Source: Aaosphaeria pasadenensis (Eukaryota; Ascomycota; Dothideomycetes; Pleosporales). From it: DNA of 64,000 nt. Location: assembly GCA_022813625.1 (NCBI GenBank), contig JAKLMB010000009.1, positions 930,001-994,000 on the forward strand, read 5' to 3'. Position 1 is the stretch's first letter. Each line of letters starts with the position of its first letter. Made by a program: the position numbers and the translations under genes. The notes beneath the pieces were generated by a model. That model was not told the DNA's origin, did no database searches, and worked only from the letters and a program-made list of their open reading frames with translations. This document shows, piece after piece, positions 52,945 to 64,000 of the stretch.

Positions 52945-54384
52945 ATGCACCCTATACCGTTAAACGAGGATTTTCGCGTCGAAGCACGCACGCTTGATTC
53001 TAATGAGTGGGCTCCTGTCCTGGCATACGCTACAGATGTTGCCAACGCCAATATCACCAAGAACGAATTCGATCACCATACGGTTGCGGTGGCATCCATA
53101 GACCTGCATCCAACGTCCAGCGTCGAGATCAAAGTCTGCTATGATAAATGCGCCATTGCGACTGCCCGGGTTTTGCCTACTAGCTTAGGGGTAGAAACAC
53201 GGGTCCAGGGTAATACTATAATGTTTGAGATGTCTCAGGTTGCGGATGTCATGCTGGAGATCAATGGAGACAAATGGAAAGCACTTCATTTGTTAATGAA
53301 CGAGATCGATGTGAATGCGCCGACTAGCAGTACTCAAGGTGTATGGTACTTTGGTCCTGGCCTCAACAATGGACAAGCCTTTGAGAAAGCCGTGGACGGA
53401 AACATTGCAGTTCCATCCAACACATCTGTCTATCTTGCTTCAGGAGCTTTCGTTACTGCGAAGTTTGTTTTCTCAGGCGTGCAGAATTCAGGCATCCAAG
53501 GCCGCGGCTTCATCTGCAAGGAGTCAGTCATCCATACCAATCCCTGCCATTCGCGCGAGCTCTCTGGGAGCGCAATTCTAATAGAGCATTCGAAGAACAT
53601 AAAAATACATGGAATAACTTCACTAGGGGCTAGAGGGTTTAGCCTCCCTGTGTGCCAGTCTAAAAATATCCACATCGACCGTTATCGATCGTTCTCGTCT
53701 GCGGGGAATGGAGATGGGATAGACCTTTTCTGTTGCAACAGCGTTGTCATCGAGAACTGCTTTTTGCGTAATTCAGATGACACGATCGCCATATATGGAC
53801 ATCGTTGGAATTACCACGGAGACAGTTCTGATATAATTATAAGGAACTGCGTGCTGTTACCTGACATAGCGCATGGCATTCACGTTGGGACGCATGGAAA
53901 CCCTGAGAAACCTGAGCGAATCAGCGACATCCGAATAGACAACATCGATATCCTGGATCATTGCGAGAACCAACTCTGGTATCAAGGATGCGTCTCGCTG
54001 AATGCGGGCGACTCAAATCTAATTTGCGATGTGGACATTAACAATGTTCGAATTGAGAAGATCACCAAGGGTCAAATGATCAACATCCGGGTTATGAAAA
54101 ATGCCATGTGGACGACGGAGCCAGGGCGGGGCGTAAAGAACATTGCGATGCGAAATCTGACACTGAACATGGAAAATTCGGTGGCAGTACATCCGTCACA
54201 GATTTTAGGCTACGACGCGACACGACAAGTGGAGAATGTCAGATTTGAGAACCTCAGGGTTGGTGGCAACTTGATACACGAGGGTTCGCAGAAGCCACGA
54301 TGGTATATGGTGGCAGATTTGGTTCCCGTGTTCATCAACGAGCACGTCAAGAACGTTGAGTTTCTTATCGCGCCAGGAGAATGA
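52945..54384 (+). CDS. GH28-like right-handed beta-helix glycosidase, no signal peptide
   Basis: A single exon of 479 residues. An N-terminal beta-sandwich (1-110) precedes VWYFGPGLNNGQAF, VPSNTSVYLASGAFVTAKF and the helix IQGRGFI. Catalytic-type motifs follow with GH28 spacing: SAGNGDGIDLF (Asp near 257), RNSDDTIAIYG (Asp 278 and 279) and DIAHGIHVGTHG (His near 310). In polygalacturonases the first Asp and the Asp pair are also 21 residues apart. The RIK substrate motif of true polygalacturonases is not evident, so the substrate may differ. No signal peptide is visible, and the ATG has a good context (AAAAATG). An intracellular oligosaccharide hydrolase fed by the adjacent sugar porter is a plausible reading. 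Absence of introns, among intron-bearing neighbours, allows but does not prove horizontal transfer. GH49/GH110-type beta-helix enzymes are alternatives. Confidence 0.78.
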   Translation: MHPIPLNEDFRVEARTLDSNEWAPVLAYATDVANANITKNEFDHHTVAVASIDLHPTSSVEIKVCYDKCAIATARVLPTSLGVETRVQGNTIMFEMSQVADVMLEINGDKWKALHLLMNEIDVNAPTSSTQGVWYFGPGLNNGQAFEKAVDGNIAVPSNTSVYLASGAFVTAKFVFSGVQNSGIQGRGFICKESVIHTNPCHSRELSGSAILIEHSKNIKIHGITSLGARGFSLPVCQSKNIHIDRYRSFSSAGNGDGIDLFCCNSVVIENCFLRNSDDTIAIYGHRWNYHGDSSDIIIRNCVLLPDIAHGIHVGTHGNPEKPERISDIRIDNIDILDHCENQLWYQGCVSLNAGDSNLICDVDINNVRIEKITKGQMINIRVMKNAMWTTEPGRGVKNIAMRNLTLNMENSVAVHPSQILGYDATRQVENVRFENLRVGGNLIHEGSQKPRWYMVADLVPVFINEHVKNVEFLIAPGE

Positions 54385-54964
54385 TCTAATGGGGAAATCT
54401 TTGGCTCGAGTGGAAGCATTGGGAGCAACTACTGTGTGCTTACCAAAGATCAGCCCAAATGTGATGTGTGGCGGTGGGCTGGCCCGTCTTACGGTCCACT
54501 CGGTCTTACTCATACAAAATGTCCTCGTTTTGCTTGCACCCACTACTACAGGCAGAATGGAAATTTCTACAATGAAACTTCAGTATGCCTTTCTCAAGAA
54601 AATGTTGTTGCCGTGATGAATGGGAGGTTTTGACATCTCAATCGACCGGCAACATGAGCAACAAAATTCTTAATCACCGGTCTTCCTTATGGCAAATAAT
54701 CGGTTCATGCACACGCACGAAACGTTTTACTTGAGGGCACGAGGGGGTCCAGAGACCCTCTTTTCGTATCCACCACAAGTCCCCACCATCGATAAGAATT
54801 TATTGCACCGAACATGCATGGAGAAAATTGGAGATATTTTCAGCTTTATAGATAGATTTCTCCATTACGCATGTCCTAGTTAATATCAACTTTGTTGAAA
54901 CTTTGTGAATTACAATCTCTGCCTGAGTACACTGACTTGTACCGGATTGAGGCCAACTTTGACG
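54385..54964. other. Intergenic region
   Basis: Spacer between the beta-helix gene and the sugar porter, both on the plus strand. It contains the porter promoter. No other feature was recognised. Confidence 0.5.
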
Positions 54965-56623
54965 ATGTTGGACCGCCTACGTCTTCCCCCGTACCTGAGA
55001 GCCGCCCTCGTGGTGGGGCTGGGCGGCTTTCTATTTGGGTGAGTTTTGGGCATCCCATTGTATCTATTCATGACTTTGGCTAAGCTGCTTCGGCAATGTT
55101 TAGTTCAGATACTGGAACAATCGGGCCAGTGACAAAAATGACCACCTTTGTCGAGACCTTTGGAGAGTTCAGTGCAACGATCCACGGCCTCATAATATCT
55201 TCTATCCTCATACCAGCAGCATTGACATCGCTTATTTCTGGAAATGTCGCGGATATTTACGGCAGGTTACGTACCATTATGTTTGGTGAGGTTGTTTTCG
55301 GAATCGGAGCTGCGATCGAAGCATCAGCTCCCAACATAGGTGCATTCGTCTGTGGGCGAATCATTGCAGGCATTGGCGAAGGGTTCTATTTGAGCCTTCT
55401 CGTTGTATATGTATGCGAAATCTCGCCCGCCAAAAATCGAGGACCACTGGCCAGCTTACCTCAATTCGGGACTGTACTTGGCCTGGCCTCCGGTTATTTC
55501 ATCTCATATGGAACCTCTCGCATCGCGTCTTCTGCTTCGTGGAGAATCCCACTGGCTGTTCAGGCTTTCCTTGCTTTTTCATTTGCAGTCTGCTGCACGA
55601 CACTACCACCTTCGCCACGATGGCTGTTATCGAAGAACAGGAAGGAGGAGGCTTTTGAGGCGGCGTCTCGTTTGGGCATCAAGCTGGAGGAGCAGGCCAT
55701 CATCGTCGACGGAGTAGCGATCGAAGAGACACCGAAGCCCGTTGCCAATGGTGGTCTGGGACAGGCTATCAAAACCACTTTCACTGATCTGCCAAAGGCT
55801 TTCGAGAAGAGTGTGCGCAACAGGACCATCCTTGGATGTGTTCTTATGGGAATGCAGCAATTCTCGGGAATTGATGGCGTCCTTTACTACGCACCTCTCC
55901 TTTTCGAGCAAGCCGGTCTATCCTCCGAGAAAGCAAGCTTTTTGGCATCTGGTATTTCCGCAATCGTCATTCTTGTAGCCACTATACCAGCTACCATCTT
56001 TGCCGACCGCTGGGGAAGACGCTCAACAACGATATATGGAGGAACGACCATGGCAGCTTGTATGGCTCTCATTGGTGCGCTCTATGCTTCTGGAAAGGTG
56101 TATCAAACTCACGGAGCGGCTCGTTGGGTCGTTGTTGGTGCAATCTACGTCTTTGCTGGGATATATAGCATGACCTGGGCTATTGGCATGCGTGTATATG
56201 CGAGCGAAATCCAACCCATTCGATCTCGCGCACTTGCGTCGAGTTGGGGACAGAGCGCTAATTGGGTATGGCTGGCCCCTTCTACGTTACGCCGTGTTGG
56301 AAACTAACAAATTTATGCAGGGAGCAAACTTCATCGTCGCACTCACAACACCAATCTTCCTAGACCGGTCCACATTTGGAGTGTATTTCTTGTTCAGTGG
56401 ATGTCTCCTGACAGTAGCCATTGGCGCATGCTTCCTAATGCCGGAGACAAGAGGCCGATCCCTGGAAGAGATCGATCGCGAATTCAGCAAGCATGCTTTG
56501 TTCAAAACCAAGGCGACGACGAGCACTCGAGATGCAGGGATATTTGCTACTGAGAAGGGCCCCGTTGCTACGGTAAACCCAGTTCAAGGAACAACACTTG
56601 CTCGTTCCATTTCGGATGTATAA
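54965..56623 (+). CDS. MFS sugar porter
   Basis: Exons are 54965-55038, 55104-56265 and 56321-56623, giving about 512 residues; the introns are 65 and 55 bases. The first exon supplies LRAALVVGLGGFLFG, which continues as SDTGTIGPV across the intron, the helix-1 motif of sugar porters. Further marks are GNVADIYGRLRTIMFGEV, CGRIIAGIGEGFYLSLLVVYVCE, PPSPRWLLSKNRKEEA (a PESPRWL variant), MGMQQFSGIDGVLYYAPLLFEQAG in helix 7, FADRWGRRSTTIYGG and PETRGRSLEEIDREF at the end. Twelve membrane helices and proton symport are expected. The QQFSGIDG helix and PETRGR tail fit the hexose/disaccharide/quinate branch; the substrate is not readable. It is the last gene of the regulator-esterase-glycosidase-porter group. 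A short upstream exon is needed: starting at 55096 would remove helix 1. Confidence 0.92.
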
Positions 56624-58609
56624 TTACGCCTCACGAAAGTACAAACCAAGATGATTGAGCATAGAGATCATAGTACAGGATTAAATCTACAGTATTATGT
56701 ATGCACACAAACAGCTAGTTTCCAAGATTTCATGAAAGCACCAACCGATTCTGGCTGCCCTTGCTGCGGTTCATCGAGGCCCGATTGACAGTGGAATATT
56801 AACTTCCATAGCCCAGTCGACGACTATTGTGATGCTCCTCCCTACTTTCTCTGGGCGCCATTGACACAGATAGATTATGAGTATGTAGGTGCGGGCTTTC
56901 TTTACTCCTCAGGTCCCTATTCTGCGCATTGAAGAGGTGGCTCGGCCAGCTATTCTAGATTCATGGTTCAAGTGCCCTAACAGTGTGCAGACATGAGTAC
57001 AGTGCTTACAACCACTCATTCGCCCATAAAGCCGGCATTCAGAATTGGATAATAATCACTGGAGACGATAAGTACGAACGTACGCGCGTTTAGAAACAGT
57101 AAGACAGTCCTGAGATTAGATTTATTTGGCAAAAACACGAAACTGGTTACTCTTATTGTGCTTGTTGTCAGTAGCTGCGAATGAGATCGTGAGGGCATCA
57201 CGGTGTCATGCCCAATTTACGTGAGAAAGTCTATTATTTTGAACGACAGACCGTCTTATCTCGTACAGAAAGAGACACAAGGGGTGCCGGTGTTAGCATT
57301 CTTTCTCAGTATCTCGGGCCAGAATGTGAGCTGTACTTCAAGCATTCCTCGCATGTGAAATCTGGCCATGGCCGCTTTGAACTACCCCGGACCTAGCTTT
57401 CGCATGCTTCTACATTTGTCGAAGTGGAAGAAGGCATGCAGATGTTCAATTTTAGTCTGATTCAACTGATCGTAGATTAGAAACGTTTATAGACACGTAT
57501 ACTTCATTGAATGTCGCCATAAGCAACTCGGCCCTCGCTCTTAAGTGGAAGAGTAATCGCTTCGGACTGAGAAAGCAGTTGAGTAATCTCAACATTTCGA
57601 TACGGCCCTCCATGATATCGCTACCGAGACGACTTAGACCCTGTAAAATGGGACGAGGAACAGATCTGGTGTAAATTTGAACAAGGAGACAACATCCAAT
57701 TCACCTGGCATCTCGAAATCCACTTTCCCGGGACTTGGTTATTGAGAGATTGATGCGCAGACACGAAGCCGCTAAATTGCTTGTTGGTATTCATGGAAGA
57801 TCACGACTCACAACTGCCAATAGACATCATCGTTCAGGCCAGGGAGCATTTTCTCTGTACTTTGATACGATCGCCTACCTTCTCGGCACTATAGAGTGAA
57901 GATGATAGCGATGATTACTATTCTTTTTGAAGGTACCTTGATGCATTTTCACAGTATCTAACCCAGATAGGTAAAGTGTTTATGCCTCAACAACGATATC
58001 AGTAATCATATCCTCTGCCACGAATCACAGACAAACTTCTGCTATTTGAACTTAAAGAACGTTAAATTAGTAGATGATTCATCACTTCTCAATGGATCAG
58101 GGGCAGTAACGCACGCGGTTATTAGATTAGAGCTCGCAATTCCATCCACGTTTGCTATAACAGGTTAGTCACCGAGATCAAAGGACAGAAACGGTCTGAT
58201 TTTTGCCCGAAAGAACCGTGTAGATCTATTGCAGATGCACTGCCATTCCATCAAAGCGCAGCCTCTGTCTAATGGGGCGGCTTGATGTTGCACCGATCTG
58301 AGCTTGAGGGGTCTGGGCATAATTGTTGATAGAGTAAACAGTTGCAAAGAGTTTGATTGTGATATCGCAACAGAGTATAAGGGTAGCTATTTTACCAGTT
58401 TGGTAATTTTTATATAGATATCGAATCAGTTACTGGCAATTACGTCTGCCACTTGTTTCAAATCTTGAAGCATTGAGCTGTAAATCCGTCCCAATTCACA
58501 ACTAGTCACTCAGTGCATACTTCGTCAAAGGCAAGACGAAAGCGACAAAAGTATTACCGCCGATTCGTTACATTCGACAGAACCTCGAACCCACGCCACT
58601 CTGCCTTCG
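56624..58609. other. 2-kb intergenic region upstream of the ABC pump
   Basis: No gene was recognised. The right end holds the ABC transporter promoter; TTTTTATATAGATATC near 58410 is TA-rich, about 0.2 kb before the ATG. Pleiotropic drug response elements (TCCGYGGA) were not seen. Confidence 0.45.
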
Positions 58610-61600
58610 ATGTCGGAGGCCGGCAGTACCTCCGCCGTCGAGCGCAGCGAGCAGTCATCGACAAATGAGCTGGGATTGTCGAAGACGAAGGAATGGCCTA
58701 TTACGCAAGAGGTAGAAAGGCACCAGCAACGGCTTCATAAGGAAGGGGATAAACCCAGCAAATTGGGGGTGACCTGGCAAAATCTCACAGTCAAGGGCGT
58801 CAGCAGCGATGCATTTTTCAACGAAAATGTACTGTCTCAATTGAACCCTCTTGGAAAGAGCAGTGATAAAATACCCAAGAAGACCATCATCGATGACTCT
58901 TTTGGCTGTGTGAAGCCTGGAGAGATGCTTCTCGTGCTCGGACGCCCAGGCGCAGGCTGCACGACACTGCTCAGCATGCTGTCGAATCGTCGACTGGGTT
59001 ATGCTGAAATTGATGGACAAGTTTCTTTCGGGTCCATGTCAAGCGATGAGGCGGGAGATTATCGCGGCCAAATTGTCATGAACACGGAGGAGGAAATATT
59101 CTTTCCAGCTTTGTCTGTAGGCGATACTATAGACTTCGCCGCCCGTTTGAAGGTCCCCCATCATCTTCCATCCAACATCAAGTCTGCTGAGGAGTATGCC
59201 CAAATCCAAAAGGAGTTTCTTCTACAGACTTTAGGCATCTCTCATACGAGCACCACCAAAGTGGGCAACGAGTTCATCAGAGGTGTCTCCGGCGGTGAAA
59301 GGAAACGCGTATCGATATTAGAGTGTCTCGCCACTCGCGGCAGCGTCTTCTGCTGGGACAATTCCACTCGTGGTCTAGATGCCAGCACTGCACTAGAGTT
59401 CACCAAGGCTATGAGAGCTATGACCGACATCCTCGGACTGACGACTATCGCGACTTTGTACCAGGCGGGCAATGGTATCTACGAGCAGTTCGACAAGGTT
59501 CTCGTCCTCGATGAAGGAAAACAAATATACTATGGTCCTCGAGAGCAAGCTGTGCCATTCATGGAGGAGCTTGGCTTCCACTGCGATCCTGCTGCTAATC
59601 AAGCAGACTTCTTGACTGGTGTAACAGTTCATACCGAACGTGTGATTATACCAGGCCATGAACATAAGTTCCCGCGCACTGCGGAGGAGATCCGAGCTGC
59701 CTATGATCGATCAACCATCAGGTCCGATATGTTAGCCGAGTGCAATTATCCAGAGAGCGCAGAGGCGAAACAGAATACAGCCGACTTCAAGGATATGGTG
59801 GCTACGGAGAAGGATCCGCGTCTCCCAAAGAAATCCATCTCGTCTGCCGGTTTCTACACCCAGGTTAAGACTGCTGTAACCCGGCAATTCCAAATCCTTT
59901 GGGGGGATAAGTCAACCCTCATTCTGTTGCAAGTCTCTGCCACTATCCAAGCACTTGTAGGGGGCTCTCTCTTCTACAACGCCCCCGCAAATTCAGCAGG
60001 ACTATTCCTCAAAGGCGGCGCATTATTCTTCTCCCTATTGTACCCTGGTCTTATCGCTCTATCAGAAGTCACAGATTCGTTTACTGGAAGGCCAATACTT
60101 GCAAAACATCGATCTTTCGCTCTGCATCACCCAGCTGCCTTTGTCCTTGCGCAGATCGCCACTGATATCCCAATCATGATATTCCAAATGACACAGTTTG
60201 GCCTAATTCTTTATTTCTTGGTTGGCTTGAAGGCTACTGCGGGGGCCTTTTTCACCTTCTGGGTCGTTAACTTCATGACAGCCATGTCGATGACGGCTTT
60301 ATTCCGATTTATTGGCGCTGCATTTCCAACTTTTGATGCTGCAACAAAAGCGTCAGGGCTTACCGTTGTCAGCTTATTCGTATACATGGGATACATGGTC
60401 ATCAAGCCTACGATGCATCCATGGTTCGTCTGGATCTTTTGGATCAACCCTATGGCATATGGGTTCGAGGCCTTGCTTGGCAATGAATTCCATGGGCAAG
60501 AGATCCCCTGTGTCGGTCCATACCTTGTTCCTAACGGCCCTGGGTACGGTCCCGGCGAGGGTTCCCAAGCTTGCACTGGTGTTGGTGGCGCACGTGTAGG
60601 AGCGACCAGCGTCACTGGCGACGAGTATCTCGCGCATATGTCCTTTAGCCACAGCCATATCTGGCGCAACTTCGGAATCATCTGTGCGTGGTGGGTGTTC
60701 TACGTTGGTCTCACCATATTCTTTACATCTAGATGGAAGCAGATGGGAGAAGGCGGCCGTGGACTTCTTATTCCGCGAGAGAAGCAGAAAAAGACCCAGC
60801 ATATTCTTACCAGCGACGAGGAGTCACAGGCCAGCGAGAAGGGCTCGGCGCAGGCCGGTCCAGGCGATGATTCAGACGAAACCCTTACTGATCAGTTGAT
60901 CCGAAATACTAGCGTCTTCACCTGGAAGAACCTAACGTACACCGTCAAAACTCACACCGGTGACCGGGTTCTCCTCGACAATGTCCAAGGTTATGTCAAG
61001 CCCGGCATGCTCGGAGCCCTCATGGGCTCATCAGGCGCAGGCAAAACGACTCTACTTGATGTGCTCGCCCAACGTAAAACAGACGGTATTATCCATGGGT
61101 CTGTGCTTGTAGACGGTCGTCCTCTTCCTGTGTCATTTCAAAGATCAGCTGGCTATGTTGAGCAAATGGATGTGCATGAGTCACTAGCAACAGTACGAGA
61201 GGCTCTGGAATTCTCTGCTCTTCTACGCCAGTCTCGCGATACACCACGCGCTGAAAAGCTACGGTACGTGGATGCCATCATCGAACTACTGCAGCTCCAC
61301 GACGTAGAGAATACTTTGATCGGCCGGCCTGGCACAGGTCTCTCCGTCGAGCAGCGCAAACGAGTTACTATTGGTGTCGAACTTGTTGCAAAACCCAGCA
61401 TTTTGATATTTCTGGATGAGCCCACATCTGGGCTTGATGGTCAAGCCGCTTTCAACACTGTCAGGTTTCTTAGGAAACTGGCTGAGGTTGGCCAAGCTGT
61501 TTTGGTGACTATCCACCAGCCGTCGGCACAGCTGTTTGCTCAGTTTGATACCCTCCTTCTCCTGGCTAAAGGTGGCAAGACTGTGTACTTTGGCGACATC

Positions 61601-62921
61601 GGCGACAATGCAGCTACTGTCAAAGGCTACTTTGCACACCACGGAGCACCTTGCCCACGCGAGGCGAATCCAGCAGAACATATCATCGAGGTGGTGTCAG
61701 GCAGTCTCTCACAAGGACAGGACTGGAACAAAGTCTGGCTTGAATCGGAAGAACACGAGAAAACAGTTGCGGAGCTAGACAGGCTCATCGCTGAAGCAGC
61801 TGCTCGCCCTGCCGGCTATATCGACGATGGACATGCTTTCGCGTCATCTATGTGGGATCAAGTTAAGCTTGTGACCCATCGCATGAATATCTCACTGTTC
61901 CGTAACGTTGAGTACATTGACAACAAGTTTGCCCTACATATCTTGCTTCCTTTACTCAACGGTTTCACTTTCTGGAAAGTGGGAGACAGCGTTGGCGACT
62001 TACAGCTGCGCCTGTTCACGATCTACAATCTTATCTTTGTAGCCCCAGGCGTAATCGGACAACTTCAACCACTATTCATTGACCGCCGCGATATCTACGA
62101 AGTGCGCGAGAAAAAGAGCAAAATGTACCACTGGGCGCCTTTTGTCTCCGGTCTGATCATTTCTGAGCTTCCTTATCTGATTATCTGCGCCGTCTTGTAC
62201 TTCGTGTGTTGGTACTTCACCGTCGGATTGCCGACCGAAGCCAAGTACGCAGGCAGTACTTTCTTCGTGGTGGTAGGTGTGACGCCCCATTTTATCATCC
62301 TCAAGCTAATCAAAGTGCGGATACAGGTCTTCTACGAGTTCCTATACACCGGCATAGGGCAGATGATAGCCGCCTATTCCCCTAACGCCGTTTTTGCTTC
62401 ATTGGTCAACCCTCTAGTCATCACAACTCTAGTCTCCTTCTCTGGAGTAATGGCGCCTTACAGCCAAATCCAGGCATTTTGGAAATATTGGTCAGTTCTA
62501 TAATTTTCAGCAAGCATGGTTTTAAACTAAGTTGAAGTATCTTAGGCTATATTACCTTGACCCTTTCAACTACCTTATGAGCTCGCTCCTTGTCTTTACT
62601 AGCTGGTCGACTAAAGTCACTTGCAAAGAAAGCGAGCTCGCAATCTTCAACCCTCCGTCAAACCAGACCTGCGGCCAGTATCTCTCGGTCTATCAGCAGG
62701 GAATGGGCGCTGGCACTTCTTTACTGAACCCAGACGCAATGGCGGATTGCCGCGTCTGCCAGTTCAAGGACGGTGGAAGTTATCTCAAGACCCTCAATCT
62801 TGCAGAAGAGTATTATGGATGGAGGAATGCAGCGATCGTAGTTTTGTTCTGTTTCAGCAGCTATGCCATGGTCTTCCTCATGATGAAGCTGAGGACAAAA
62901 GCTACTAAGAAAGCTGAATAG
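58610..62921 (+). CDS. PDR-type ABC transporter (ABCG, full length)
   Basis: Exons are 58610-62272, 62327-62490 and 62546-62921, giving about 1400 residues. The first intron (54 bases) is stop-free and a multiple of three; removing it restores [21 protein letters not shown], expected in helix 9-10 of PDR pumps. Order is NBD1-TMD1-NBD2-TMD2. NBD1 has [15 protein letters not shown] (near 111; Cys replaces the Walker Lys), [10 protein letters not shown] and [12 protein letters not shown]2 has [18 protein letters not shown] (near 805), a degenerate signature [12 protein letters not shown] and [11 protein letters not shown]. This asymmetry, one deviant and one canonical site, is the normal PDR pattern. 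The extracellular loop after the last exon junction is Cys-rich (TCGQYL, DCRVC). It exports hydrophobic drugs, fungicides or plant defence compounds at the plasma membrane. TMD1 includes [18 protein letters not shown]. Confidence 0.95.
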
Positions 62922-63101
62922 AGGGTAAACTAGAATGGGCATTTGTGGGAGTAACTAAGCATTTAGACATACAGTGAGCTACTAGGTGGGATAGAGATAG
63001 ACATACTGCAGGGTGTACAACATAATATCTAATTTTCATTTGTTACAGGCTAGATAAATTGATCAACACTGTCTTTAGGGTGTTACTTGGCTTCCAGAAT
63101 T

Positions 63102-64000
63102 CTATTTTGTCAAATCAGATTCATCTTTAGACTCCACGGGGCTGTCTTTCGGCTTGGTTCCAATCTTGCTCACAACCAACCAAGCTGGCACAATACTGAC
63201 GGCCCATAACGCGAAGTTCAGGTACGTACTGCCGACAAGCGCGAAGAGTGGTACCGCACCCAGTCCATAACTAATAGCCTGCCATGCCGACTCCGTTCCT
63301 CTGAGCAAGGCGGCCAAGCGAATCGTTTCCTGAGGGCTTTCCGAGATCTCGCCGATAAGGAAGAATGCGAAGATGTAGTTGATCTGGAAGCCAATGACGA
63401 GGAATATGAAAGGTCCAAAAGCCCTGCCAAAACCGGGGTCGGCCCAATCGTAGGCAGGCGCAGTATGGCGGAACTCTGTGACATTGATCGTAAGCCAGAT
63501 CCACCACGCGCCTTGGGTAGCCATAATGACGATGTACGCCCAGCGGGCACGTAGTTTCAGGGTAATCTGGTTCTGATCGAGCCACACGCCGAGAAGATTG
63601 GACCCGATGATACTGACGATGCCAGACAAGAAAGAGCCCAACGCACGACCGCGAACGCTGAACCAGAGAGCGATGTAAGTATAGTAAACAGCCTCGGAGT
63701 ATACGCCTTGTCCGATCCAGAAAATTAGGAGTAAGAATTTCTTGTTGAGGAAGCTTTTGGTTGTCGCGCGAAGTTCCTGCCATGGGTTGCCGGTGATGTC
63801 AAGCTCAACAGGTACGCCGTCTGAGCGCTGAACCCTCGATGGCCTATTGAGCAACAGGGCAACAAAGGGGCCTAGACACTGAAGGGCGATGAAGATTAGA
63901 TACACCTTGTAGGACACGCTGCCCGTCTCGTTCTTTTCGGAGTTCAGTCCCAAGCTGATTGATCCACCCAAAATACGTCCGGCACAAGTCCAGGTAATCC
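63102..64000 (-). CDS. UNC93-like (DUF895) membrane protein, 5' end beyond the window
   Basis: The minus-strand frame is open from the TAG at 63102-63104 to the right edge, about 298 residues, and continues through the last bases (ITWTCAGRILGGSISLGLN), so the N-terminus is missing. At least seven membrane segments remain: LIFIALQCLGPFVALLL, then FLLLIFWIGQGVYSEAVYYTY, FLSGIVSIIGSNLLGVWLD, YIVIMATQGAWWIWLTINV, FIFLVIGFQINYIFAFFLIG, AISYGLGAVPLFALVG and LNFALWAVSIVPAWLVVS. GVYSEAVYYTYIALWFSVRGRALGS and FQINYIFAFF with RGTESAWQAISYGL are features of fungal UNC93-like MFS proteins. These are putative transporters with no settled substrate; some are annotated as ion-channel regulators by homology to nematode UNC-93. 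It converges on the ABC pump with 180 bases between stops. Confidence 0.85.
   Translation of the reverse strand, partial: ITWTCAGRILGGSISLGLNSEKNETGSVSYKVYLIFIALQCLGPFVALLLNRPSRVQRSDGVPVELDITGNPWQELRATTKSFLNKKFLLLIFWIGQGVYSEAVYYTYIALWFSVRGRALGSFLSGIVSIIGSNLLGVWLDQNQITLKLRARWAYIVIMATQGAWWIWLTINVTEFRHTAPAYDWADPGFGRAFGPFIFLVIGFQINYIFAFFLIGEISESPQETIRLAALLRGTESAWQAISYGLGAVPLFALVGSTYLNFALWAVSIVPAWLVVSKIGTKPKDSPVESKDESDLTK

Noticed and set aside
1..64000. tRNA and rRNA genes
   Set aside because: I looked for the tRNA B-box (GGTTCGANTCC) and rRNA-like stretches by eye and found none convincing. A covariance-model scan would be decisive.

Overview
The window is nuclear DNA from a filamentous ascomycete (Pezizomycotina). 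The coding sequences are broken by many short GT-AG introns, mostly 48-68 bases, with CTRAC-like branch sites 10-20 bases before the acceptor. Intergenic spaces are 0.2-4 kb, and the protein families are typically fungal: Zn2Cys6 regulators, a PDR-type ABC pump, Dal5-like and sugar-porter MFS permeases, an mtr-like amino acid permease and a fungal SLATT protein. I cannot name the species. I saw no tRNA, rRNA, CRISPR array or intact transposon. Exon limits below were worked out by hand from splice sites, reading phase and family conservation.

Layout. 1-413: 3' end of an unrecognised gene. 1844-5179: Rad5/Rad16-like SNF2 helicase. 7284-9039 (-): Dal5-like permease. 9040-13050: a 4-kb stretch with no convincing gene. 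13051-15170 (-): secreted endonuclease/exonuclease/phosphatase-fold nuclease. 17149-17967: orphan protein preceded by a 14-copy 13-bp tandem repeat. 18657-20247: SLATT-domain coiled-coil protein. 20830-21264 (-): EthD-like protein.

22736-33059 looks like a plant-glycan utilisation block. It holds an intracellular GH31 alpha-xylosidase, a secreted GH3 beta-glucosidase, a sugar transporter sharing a divergent promoter with the GH3, and a Zn2Cys6 regulator. Xyloglucan oligosaccharides would fit as substrate, which is inference. 33650-38241 holds an SDR divergent from a proline-racemase-family enzyme, then an amino acid permease, and may serve amino or imino acid catabolism. 40827-43854 holds a second SDR and a secreted C69-like dipeptidase whose expected N-terminal Cys is Ser. 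45000-46818 (-) encodes a GT-B-like protein with an apparent signal peptide.

49353-56623 is a second catabolic-looking block: Zn2Cys6 regulator, secreted PAF-acetylhydrolase-like esterase, intronless GH28-like beta-helix protein without a signal peptide, and sugar porter. 58610-62921 is a full-length PDR pump. It is followed, in the opposite direction, by an UNC93-like membrane protein cut by the right edge. The two blocks share a logic in which a local regulator sits beside an importer and at least one hydrolase without a secretion signal, so imported oligosaccharides could be finished inside the cell.
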